Shown: positions 1 to 5,627 of the stretch, in pieces
How positions within the stretch are numbered: the stretch's first letter is position 1
Layout of the letters: the number at the start of each line of letters is the position of its first letter
Assembly: GCA_035720425.1 (NCBI GenBank)
Contig: DASTOB010000167.1
Coordinates: 1 to 19,835 of the forward strand
DNA from: DASTOB01 sp035720425
Lineage (GTDB): Bacteria > Chloroflexota > Limnocylindria > Limnocylindrales > CSP1-4
Direction of reading: 5' to 3'
DNA: 19,835 nucleotides
Notes under the pieces: generated by a model
Database searches by the model: none
Told to the model about the DNA's origin: nothing
The model's input: only the letters and a program-made list of their open reading frames with translations
Translations under genes and position numbers: made by a program

Positions 1-1
1 G

Positions 2-871
2 GCCGGCAACTTCGCGTTACGGCGGAACATGACGCCCGACGAGGTCATCACCGGCCTGATCGAAAACCGGATCGTGATCACCGTCGTGCCGGTCACGTTC
101 CGGGAGAGCCTGCGGATCGAGCAGATGACCGCCCTGCTCCAGATCCAGTCGGACCCGGTGACGATCGATCCGCAGGAGTTCTATGAGCTGGCCACGAACC
201 CGCCGGCGGAGCTGCTCGCGGAGTACCCGTGGCTCGCCGAGATCGGGCGACCGGAGGGCGCGACGCTCGAGGGATACCTCGGGGCGGCCACGTACCAGAT
301 CACGAAGAGCACGACCGCCGAGGACCTCATTCGGATGATGCTCGACCGTTTCGCGCAGTCGGTGGGACCGGAGCGGATGCAGGTCCCGGAGTCGCGCGGC
401 ATGACCTTCCACCAGATCGTCACGCTCGCATCGATCGTCGAGCGCGAGGCGGTGCTCGACGACGAGCGACCGCTCATCGCCGGCGTGTTCCAGAATCGCC
501 TGTCCGCCGGTGGTTCCACGTCGATCCTCGGCGCCGACCCCACCGTGTTCTACGGGCTCGACACGGTCGCGCTGCGCGACTTGCCGTTCGAGGACTGGCA
601 GAGCTTCTATTTCTGGAGACCCCCCGGCGTCAACCTTCAGGACGTGACCCTGCCGGAGGACCTCGCCGGGTATCACTCGTACCAGGTCCGCGGCCTCCCG
701 CCGGGGCCGATCTGCACGCCGAGCCTCGCCTCGATCGAGGCGGCCCTCGCCCCGGACACGGCCGATGGATACCTGTACTTCCTCGCGATCCCCGATGGCG
801 GCGGGGAGCATGTGTTCGCGAAGACGGAAGCGGAGCACAACGAGAACCGCCGCAAATACGGCTACCTGTGA
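2..871 (+). CDS. mltG: Endolytic murein transglycosylase MltG (YceG family), 5' end missing
   Basis: This is the C-terminal part (289 codons) of the membrane-anchored lytic transglycosylase that cleaves nascent peptidoglycan glycan strands. The frame is open to the left window edge. The ATG at 29 is internal, because the preceding residues (AGNFALRRNM) already match the family's LysM-like subdomain. The catalytic block reads TLASIVEREAVL, with the expected catalytic Glu encoded at 440-442, followed by a VFQNRL stretch. ADPTVFYG, SYQVRGLPPGPICTPS and the EHN near the C-terminus are also family signatures. One small oddity is GAATYQ where many MltGs have a PDTY-like sequence. The missing N-terminus should hold the single transmembrane anchor. 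The M24 peptidase follows 63 bp downstream on the same strand. The assignment is secure. Confidence 0.95.
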   Translation, partial: AGNFALRRNMTPDEVITGLIENRIVITVVPVTFRESLRIEQMTALLQIQSDPVTIDPQEFYELATNPPAELLAEYPWLAEIGRPEGATLEGYLGAATYQITKSTTAEDLIRMMLDRFAQSVGPERMQVPESRGMTFHQIVTLASIVEREAVLDDERPLIAGVFQNRLSAGGSTSILGADPTVFYGLDTVALRDLPFEDWQSFYFWRPPGVNLQDVTLPEDLAGYHSYQVRGLPPGPICTPSLASIEAALAPDTADGYLYFLAIPDGGGEHVFAKTEAEHNENRRKYGYL

Positions 872-874
872 GCC

Positions 875-888
875 GCCGGCCGGCCGGC
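875..888. other. 14-bp GCCGG palindrome directly after mltG
   Basis: A perfect self-complementary run of alternating GCC/GGC lies four bases after the mltG stop. It could stall polymerase or form a cruciform. There is no T-tract, so I do not call it a terminator. Confidence 0.35.
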
Positions 889-934
889 CCATGAGGTCGC
901 GGATGATTCGCCGATCCGCCCGCCGCATGTCCGC

Positions 935-2152
935 ATGAGCCGGCTGCCCAAGCCCGCGGACTTCGCGCCGCCACCCACCCCGCTGGACCTCGCTCGCTGG
1001 TCGGAGGCGGACCGGGAGGCCCGTCCTGCGCGGGTCGGGCGCCTTCGTGACCGCTATGCAGCGGCCGGCATCGACGCGTACTTCGGGCTGCGGCGCGAGC
1101 ACATGCGCTACTTGACCGGCTTCACGCTGGCCGACGGCGAGGAGAAGGTCGCCGGCCACTCCGGCCAGTTCCTCGTCGGCGCCGAGGAGGTGGTCGTCCT
1201 CGCCGACAGCCGGTACACGATCCAGGCCCGCCGCGAGGCGCCGGAGGCGCGGGTCGATGAGACGGGCTACGACCTGCCGGGTCGCTGGGGCGCGCTGTGC
1301 GAGTCCATCGGCGCGCGGCGGGTGGGAGTCGAGGCCGCGATCGTGAGCCACGCGATGTGGATGCGGCTGGCGGCCGCGGCGCCGGCGGTCGAGCTCGTGC
1401 CGATCGAGGGCTGGATCGAGGCAGACCGGGCGACGAAGGAGCCGACCGAGATCGAGCGGATCACCGCCGCGTGCGCGGTCGCGGACCGCTCGCTGGCCGC
1501 CCTTCTGCCGGCGATCCGTCCCGGCGTCACCGAGGCAGACCTCGCGCTCGACCTCGAATGGCGCATCCGAACCGGTGGGGCGGAGGCGCTCGCGTTCGAC
1601 GTGGCCTGCCTCGGCGGGCCGGAGGCGGCGCTGCCACACGGAGCGCCCGGTGAGCGGCCGGTGCGGTCCGGCGCGGTGCTGTTGTTCGACTTCGGGGCGC
1701 AGGTCGCGGGATACCGGAGCGACATGACCCGGACCCTGTTCGTCGGCGAGCCCGCCGAGTGCGACCTTGCCGTGTACGAGGTCGTGCGGCGCGCCCAGCG
1801 GGCGGCGATCGATCTGCTCGAGGCACGCCTGGCCGAAGGGAACGGGCTGCCCGATGGACGCACGCTCGACGCGGCCGCTCGCTCGGTGATCGACGAAGAC
1901 GGCCGATTCCCGGCGTACGGGCACGGACTCGGCCACGGGATCGGGCTCGCGACGCACGAGCAGCCGAGCCTGTCGCGGTCCGCGCCGGAGACGCCGCTGC
2001 CCGCGCGCACGGTGTTCTCGGTCGAGCCCGGGATCTACCTCGAGGGCGAGACGGGGGTGCGGATCGAGGACCTCGTTGCGATCGACGTCGACGCCGGGCA
2101 CCTTCGCCGGCTGACGCGGTTTCCGAGTGAGGTGCTCGTCGTCGGGTCATGA
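935..2152 (+). CDS. pepP: Aminopeptidase P-type M24 metallopeptidase (Xaa-Pro peptidase)
   Basis: The 405-aa cytosolic protein has a creatinase-like N-domain (about residues 30-160) and a C-terminal pita-bread catalytic domain. All five dinuclear metal ligands are visible: Asp252 in LLFDFGA, Asp263 in RSDMTRT, His334 in GHGLGHGIG, Glu364 in FSVEPGIY and Glu378 in GVRIEDLV. His235 in ALPHG matches the conserved proton-shuttle region. The expected reaction is removal of an N-terminal residue preceding proline. M24B members also include dipeptidases (PepQ), and the sequence alone cannot separate them, so the symbol is provisional. The ATG at 935 is used because the nearby ATG at 927 runs into a stop after three codons. 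No strong ribosome-binding site is visible. It follows mltG and is followed by repeat array A. In many bacteria an M24 peptidase lies just upstream of efp, so the repeat/sensor island appears to interrupt a pepP-efp pair. Confidence 0.92.
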   Translation: MSRLPKPADFAPPPTPLDLARWSEADREARPARVGRLRDRYAAAGIDAYFGLRREHMRYLTGFTLADGEEKVAGHSGQFLVGAEEVVVLADSRYTIQARREAPEARVDETGYDLPGRWGALCESIGARRVGVEAAIVSHAMWMRLAAAAPAVELVPIEGWIEADRATKEPTEIERITAACAVADRSLAALLPAIRPGVTEADLALDLEWRIRTGGAEALAFDVACLGGPEAALPHGAPGERPVRSGAVLLFDFGAQVAGYRSDMTRTLFVGEPAECDLAVYEVVRRAQRAAIDLLEARLAEGNGLPDGRTLDAAARSVIDEDGRFPAYGHGLGHGIGLATHEQPSLSRSAPETPLPARTVFSVEPGIYLEGETGVRIEDLVAIDVDAGHLRRLTRFPSEVLVVGS

Positions 2153-2194
2153 CGGGGGTCGCCACGGCGCGATCCCGCGGGCTTGGTCGGGCCG

Positions 2195-2572
2195 GATTCG
2201 TCGGATGCGCATGGGGTGAGCGTTTGTCAGGTGACGAATCGATGGTGGCCGATGCGCGCCGGGGTCTCGTGCGTGCGGGTCGTCCGGTTGGCCCCGGCGA
2301 TTCGTCGGGTGCGCACCCGGTGAGCGCGGAGCGGCCGGAAACCGCCCTCTTGTGCATGGGGTGAGCATTCGACGAAACGGAGGCCCGTGGCGCGCACCCG
2401 GTGACGCAGGTGACGCAACAGCCCGAGATCCCGTTGACGAACGCTCATCTGGTGAGCAGACGACGAATTGGCAGCCGGCCCGCGGGACGAATGCTCATCC
2501 GGTGCGCCGGTGACGAATCCAGCGACCGGTCCCGTTGACGACCGCTGACCCGGTGTGCAGGTGACGAATCGG
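2195..2572. repeat. Repeat array A: ~50-bp-period palindrome-core units, orientation switch in the middle
   Basis: Seven clear units start near 2195, 2298, 2351, 2387, 2433, 2484 and 2533, and a degenerate one lies near 2247, giving a spacing of 46-53 bp. A typical unit has a GACGAA box, then a dyad core GCTCACC/GGTGCGC, then a second box GACGAATC in the same direction. The units at 2195, 2298 and 2351 are in reverse orientation (GATTCGTC first). Those at 2387, 2433, 2484 and 2533 are forward. The first unit (2195-2241) is itself bounded by inverted GATTCGTC/GACGAATC ends. The array occupies the pepP-2686 gap. All frames across it are shadows with low-complexity Arg/Ser/His-rich translations. 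It resembles extragenic palindromic repeats more than CRISPR, since spacer lengths vary and the spacers themselves are similar. Confidence 0.85.
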
Positions 2573-2590
2573 CCGGAGTCGGTGTCGGCC

Positions 2591-2609
2591 GGCTCGGAAC
2601 GCACGAGCC
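2591..2609. other. Stem-loop in the leader of the 2686 gene
   Basis: GGCTCG and CGAGCC pair across a 7-nt loop (2597-2603). Related CGAGC/GCTCG pairings recur up to about 2655. Apart from this, 2573-2685 holds only a possible -10-like TAACGA at about 2656. No coding potential is visible there. Confidence 0.35.
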
Positions 2610-2685
2610 GAGGCTCCCGGCACGGCAGCGCTCGCCGAGCAACGTCGTCGGCTCGTAACGATTCGCGGACGCTCGGCCGCGTACC

Positions 2686-3945
2686 GTGATGATGGATATG
2701 ACCGACAGGCCCGCGATCCAGGTCGAGCGACGCGCGTGGCGGATCCGCCTCGGTACCGCGTTGCTGATCGCGACCATTCTGCTGGAGGGCGCCACGCTCG
2801 TGCTCATCGGGCTCACGCCCGAGGATCGGGTCGCGGCCATTGCCCTCGTCGGCTTTCGAGACGGCCTGCTGTTCTTCGTGAACTGGCTCGCGTTCGCGGT
2901 CGTCGGCTGGCTCATCATTCGCCATCAACCGGACAACGTCATCGGCTGGCTGTGTGCGGCGACCGGCTTCGGCGTGTCCGTCATCGCCTTCGCGACCGGG
3001 CTTGCGACGCAGGCCCTCGCGGCGGACCCGGCTTCGCGCGAGGGACAACTGGCGGGCTGGTTCGCCCACACCGCGACGCTCGGGCTCATCGCCTCGCCCG
3101 TGTTCGTGTTTCTCCGGTTCCCGTCCGGTCGCCCGCTCACGCGCAGCCTCGCTCGCTTCGAGGTCGCCGCGATCGTGCTCGTCGCGTCGCTGATCCCTCT
3201 CGTGGCCGTGGCGCCGATGCCGTTGCTCGGCTTTCCAACCACTCCAAACCCCATGGCCCTCTCCGGAGTCCCGATCGAGCCGTTCGTCTGGTATGTCACC
3301 GCCGTCATGTCGGTCATTCTTCTGGTCGCGGCAGGGTCACTGGTCGTCCGCTACCGCCGTGGGTCGTGGGTCGAGCGACGCCAGATCATCGTGCTCGGTG
3401 CTGCGGCCGTGGTTGTTGTCGCCGACCTCATGATGATCCCGATCACGAGTCCGGCAATGGCCACAACGGGGACGCTGTCGGCCCCGACGCAGGTCGTCAC
3501 GGCGGTCGCGCTGACCTCGATACCCGTGGCGATCGGAATTGCGATCATGCGCTACCGGCTGTTCGACATCGATCGGATCATCAACCGGACGCTCGTGTAC
3601 GGCGCGGTTTCGGCTGTCCTCGCCGCTGTTTATGTTGCTGCCGTGCTCCTCCTCCAGGCACCGCTCGGTGGCGTCGCATCGCGCGAGGCACAGACCCTCG
3701 CCACAGCGGCCTCGACCCTGCTCGTCGCCGCGCTCTTCCGTCCGGTACGCTCTCGCGCGCAGCGGGCGATCGACCGTCGATTCGACCGGGAGCGCTACGA
3801 GGCTGGTGGGACGATCGAACGGTTCTCCGCCGATGTTCGCGGCGAGGTCGAGCTCGACGCGATCCTGCGCGACTTCCTCGACGCGACCGGCCGAACCGTC
3901 CACCCGACGACCGCAGCGTGCTGGATCCGCGGCCGGGTGGGATGA
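2686..3945 (+). CDS. Multi-TM sensor-like membrane protein without kinase domain
   Basis: The 419-aa protein has an N-terminal hydrophobic region with about eight or nine membrane segments (roughly residues 22-330). A short cytoplasmic tail follows. The signature RYRLFDIDRIINRTLVYG is characteristic of a widespread Chloroflexota/Actinobacteria family of putative histidine-kinase-like sensors. It is followed by two more membrane segments and a basic stretch ALFRPVRSRAQRAIDRRF. The end (TVHPTTAACWIRG) matches where the membrane module of such proteins normally joins a GAF or kinase region. Here the frame stops, and no HisKA, HATPase or GAF domain is present, although standalone versions are common. 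The start is uncertain: GTG at 2686 and ATGs at 2689, 2692 and 2698 are all in frame, with no ribosome-binding site. A -10-like TACCGT at 2682-2687 would favour a downstream ATG. The gene sits alone between two related repeat arrays, and its ligand is unknown. Confidence 0.8.
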   Translation: MMMDMTDRPAIQVERRAWRIRLGTALLIATILLEGATLVLIGLTPEDRVAAIALVGFRDGLLFFVNWLAFAVVGWLIIRHQPDNVIGWLCAATGFGVSVIAFATGLATQALAADPASREGQLAGWFAHTATLGLIASPVFVFLRFPSGRPLTRSLARFEVAAIVLVASLIPLVAVAPMPLLGFPTTPNPMALSGVPIEPFVWYVTAVMSVILLVAAGSLVVRYRRGSWVERRQIIVLGAAAVVVVADLMMIPITSPAMATTGTLSAPTQVVTAVALTSIPVAIGIAIMRYRLFDIDRIINRTLVYGAVSAVLAAVYVAAVLLLQAPLGGVASREAQTLATAASTLLVAALFRPVRSRAQRAIDRRFDRERYEAGGTIERFSADVRGEVELDAILRDFLDATGRTVHPTTAACWIRGRVG

Positions 3946-3977
3946 TCCCGGTGCGTCCGATGACCTGCGCGGCCGGG

Positions 3978-4068
3978 CCCAGCGACGCGCGCGGCCGGCT
4001 CAAGCGACCCGCGCAACCGGCCCCAGCGACGCGCGCGGCTCGCTCCGCCGACCCGCGCTGCGCAACCG
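3978..4068. repeat. Two-copy tandem repeat, ~44-47 bp
   Basis: Two diverged units start at 3978 and 4022. Both open with CCCAGCGACGCGCGCGGC and both end near a GACCCGCG...GCAACCG segment. The pair fills the space between the 2686 gene and array B. It has no coding potential and is distinct from the array units. Confidence 0.7.
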
Positions 4069-4073
4069 AGCGG

Positions 4074-4350
4074 GATTCGTCGGATGCGCACGCGGTGAGC
4101 GTTCGTCACGTGACGAATCGGTGATGGCCGACGGGCACCGGGGATCCGTGCGTGCGGGTCGTCCGGTTGGCCCCGGCGATTCGTCGGATGCGCACCCGGT
4201 GAGCGCGGAGCGGCCGGGAGTGGCCCTCCTGTGCAGGGGGTGAGCATTCGACGAAGAGTCGGCCCGTGGTGCGCACCCGGCGACGCAAACGACGAAACAG
4301 CGTCCGATCCCGTTGACGAACGCTCGCCCGGTGCGCAAACGACGAATCGG
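4074..4350. repeat. Repeat array B: related copy of array A upstream of efp
   Basis: Units start near 4074, 4177, 4230, 4266 and 4312, with a degenerate one near 4126. They run in the same order and orientation pattern as the first part of array A: three reverse units, then forward units. The block 4147-4217 matches 2268-2338 with a single mismatch over 71 bp by eye, while the outer units have diverged. Two forward units present in array A (2484 and 2533) have no counterpart here. A and B are therefore direct copies that bracket the 2686 gene, with homologous positions 1,879 bp apart. Confidence 0.85.
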
Positions 4351-4379
4351 GCCGGGCCTCGCGGGTGACGTGTGCGTCG

Positions 4380-4397
4380 GGGCGATGGCCGATCACG
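4380..4397 (+). repeat. Direct repeat copy 1 upstream of efp
   Basis: The 18-mer GGGCGATGGCCGATCACG is repeated exactly at 4421-4438. The start-to-start distance is 41 bp, close to four helical turns. Weaker relatives of GATGGCCGA occur inside arrays A and B, near 2247 and 4122. Confidence 0.7.
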
Positions 4398-4420
4398 GAT
4401 CAGCGCGAGCCCCACGCGTC

Positions 4421-4438
4421 GGGCGATGGCCGATCACG
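4421..4438 (+). promoter_or_regulatory. Direct repeat copy 2 over the efp -35 region
   Basis: This is an exact second copy of the 18-mer at 4380. It covers the place where a -35 element would lie for the -10 at 4452. It could be a paired regulator-binding site, which is inference from position only. Confidence 0.5.
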
Positions 4439-4451
4439 ACGCACGCTCGGC

Positions 4452-4457
4452 TACAAT
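4452..4457 (+). promoter_or_regulatory. Probable efp -10 element TACAAT
   Basis: TACAAT stands out in very GC-rich surroundings, 78 bp before the efp ATG. No TTGACA-like -35 is at the right distance. The region opposite is covered by the second 18-bp direct repeat, consistent with an activator-dependent or extended -10 promoter. Confidence 0.55.
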
Positions 4458-4534
4458 CCCGGGACCACCACCCCGTAGCCGAACACGCACGCACGCGCCG
4501 TTCGGCCGCCCGACCCCAGGAGACCTCCCAGCAC

Positions 4535-5092
4535 ATGATCAGCACCGGTGAGCTGCGCAAGGGCGTGGCGATCGAGCTCGACGGCGACCTCTGGCAGATC
4601 CTCGACTACCACCACATCAAGATGGGTCGGGGCTCCGCCCAGGTGCGCATCACGCTCCGCAACATCAAGCGCGGCCAGACCGTCGAGCGATCGTTCCAGG
4701 CCGGCACGAAATGGCCGCGGGCGCAGATGGATCGTCGGCCGGTCCAGTTTCTCTACCGCGACGGCGACGACTTTCACTTCATGGACACGGGCACGTACGA
4801 CCAGTTCGTCCTCACCGCCGCCCAGCTCGAGGACGCGGTCCACTACCTCAAGGACGGGATGACCGTCGACCGGACCTCGTACCAGGGCGAGACGATCGGG
4901 ATCGAGCTACCGGTGACGGTCGATCTTGCAGTGCTGGAGACCGAACCGGGATTCGCCGGCGACACACAGACGGGCGCCCGAAAGCCGGCCACGACGGAAA
5001 CGGGGCTGGTCGTGCAGGTCCCGATCTTCGTGAGTGAGGGCGACACGATCCGGGTCGACACGCGCACGGGGGAGTACCAGACCCGCGCCTGA
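4535..5092 (+). CDS. efp: Translation elongation factor P
   Basis: This 185-aa, full-length EF-P relieves ribosomes stalled at polyproline by entering between the P and E sites. It shows the KOW-like N-domain (MISTGELRKG, with DYHHIK near residue 24), a middle OB domain (FLYRDGDDFHFMDT) and a C-terminal OB domain ending GLVVQVPIFVSEGD and TGEYQTRA. The start is set by AGGAG at 4518-4522, 12 nt before the ATG; longer in-frame versions would read into array B. The tip of domain I reads KMGRGS. Residue 32, which is Lys in E. coli-type (numbered 34) and Bacillus-type EF-P and carries the activating modification there, is Arg (4628-4630). The usual preceding Pro is Met30. Arg32 occurs in Pseudomonas EF-P, where it is rhamnosylated. 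No modification enzyme is visible in this window. Confidence 0.97.
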   Translation: MISTGELRKGVAIELDGDLWQILDYHHIKMGRGSAQVRITLRNIKRGQTVERSFQAGTKWPRAQMDRRPVQFLYRDGDDFHFMDTGTYDQFVLTAAQLEDAVHYLKDGMTVDRTSYQGETIGIELPVTVDLAVLETEPGFAGDTQTGARKPATTETGLVVQVPIFVSEGDTIRVDTRTGEYQTRA

Positions 5093-5123
5093 GGTGGAGC
5101 GAATAGCGGCTCCGCCGCCACAC

Positions 5124-5138
5124 GGGCGCCGTGCGCCC
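5124..5138 (+). terminator. GC hairpin downstream of efp (weak terminator candidate)
   Basis: GGGCGC and GCGCCC pair perfectly across a 3-nt loop, 32 bp after the efp stop. No U-tract follows. A second hairpin at 5191-5205 (CCCCT/AGGGG, 5-nt loop) is followed by only two T residues. Confidence 0.35.
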
Positions 5139-5301
5139 GCCGCCTTCGGGCCGCCCCGCGCCGCCGCCGTGAGGGGCCCCACGCCCGCCGCCCCTGAGTG
5201 AGGGGTTCGCGCCCGTAGGCGATTGCGGCCGCCTCCCTCGCGGCCCCGACGGCGGCCTCGCGCCCGCGGGCGACCGACTCCCCGGCGCCTCGCGCACCCA
5301 A

Positions 5302-5318
5302 TATCGTACCCATCGATA
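5302..5318. promoter_or_regulatory. AT-richer inverted repeat TATCG/CGATA
   Basis: Five-base arms TATCG and CGATA flank a 7-nt centre. They lie in a locally AT-rich patch inside GC-rich DNA, 92 bp before the sharper palindrome at 5410. A shared regulator is possible but unproven. Confidence 0.3.
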
Positions 5319-5409
5319 CCGGGAGCACCAGCGCGATCGTCAACACCTCCCGAGCGAGAACCACCGTCGGGCTTATCCGCCCCGCGGGCCTGGATCAGTA
5401 ATGGGTGCG

Positions 5410-5424
5410 GTATCAGACTGATAC
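5410..5424. promoter_or_regulatory. Operator-like perfect palindrome GTATCAGACTGATAC
   Basis: Seven-base arms GTATCAG/CTGATAC surround a single central A. The AT content and perfect symmetry are unusual here and typical of homodimeric repressor sites (TetR, MarR or GntR-like). It lies 204 bp upstream of xseA, too far to overlap the proposed xseA promoter, so the transcript it would control is unclear. Confidence 0.5.
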
Positions 5425-5615
5425 ACGGTCCTCGCGTCGCTCCCTGTCGTCGCCCTTCGTGCGTGGGGTAACGATGGGGGCGATTCCGGCCGACCCAAGC
5501 CGCGCGCTCCCGCTCGCGGCGGCCCCCGGTTCGCGCCCTCCGCCCTGCTCGCGGCCGCGCGAGGAGTCCGCGGCTGCGCTCCTGCCCGCGGCAGCGCCGG
5601 ATCTCGTGTGCCTGC

Positions 5616-5621
5616 CACAAT
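5616..5621 (+). promoter_or_regulatory. xseA -10 element CACAAT, leaderless start
   Basis: CACAAT is followed after only 6 nt by the xseA ATG at 5628. Transcription would thus begin at or next to the A of the start codon. No ribosome-binding site precedes the ATG. This fits a leaderless mRNA. Confidence 0.5.
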
Positions 5622-5627
5622 CCCGCC

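Larger units (their letters stand above)
5093..5627. other. Long intergenic region efp-xseA with inverted repeats
   Basis: I find no convincing gene in these 535 bp. Reading frames crossing it are Arg/Ala/Pro-rich or run antisense into efp. It holds four inverted repeats (5124-5138, 5191-5205, 5302-5318, 5410-5424) and the xseA promoter at its right end. A -10-like TAACGAT near 5468 has no gene at a sensible distance. A short non-coding RNA or a regulator-binding region is possible but not shown. Confidence 0.5.

Noticed and set aside
17..2101. A 694-residue minus-strand open frame opposite mltG and pepP
   Set aside because: It lies antisense to two genes with clear catalytic motifs. Its translation is Arg/Gly/Asp-rich low complexity without any recognisable domain, as expected for a shadow frame in GC-rich DNA.
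2195..2572. CRISPR array
   Set aside because: Units vary in sequence and orientation, intervening segments resemble each other between the two arrays, and no cas gene is present.
2227..3069. Minus-strand and plus-strand frames across arrays A and B with similar Arg/Ser/His-rich translations
   Set aside because: Their mutual similarity comes from the DNA repeat units. They read through repeats in several frames and have no consistent start or protein motif.
2195..4350. Integron attC/cassette array
   Set aside because: The units occur in tight clusters rather than one per gene. No core site pair typical of attC could be recognised, and the Xer-type recombinase at 14985 lacks any integron-specific insert I can see.
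5124..5205. Strong rho-independent terminator after efp
   Set aside because: Hairpins are present, but none is followed by a convincing T-tract, so only a weak candidate is listed.
4843..5364. Minus-strand frame from GTG 5364 with a hydrophobic start (REVLTIALVLPVSMGTILG)
   Set aside because: The hydrophobic start resembles a signal or TM segment, but the frame soon becomes Arg/Gly-rich and continues antisense into efp. No family resemblance or ribosome-binding site supports it.
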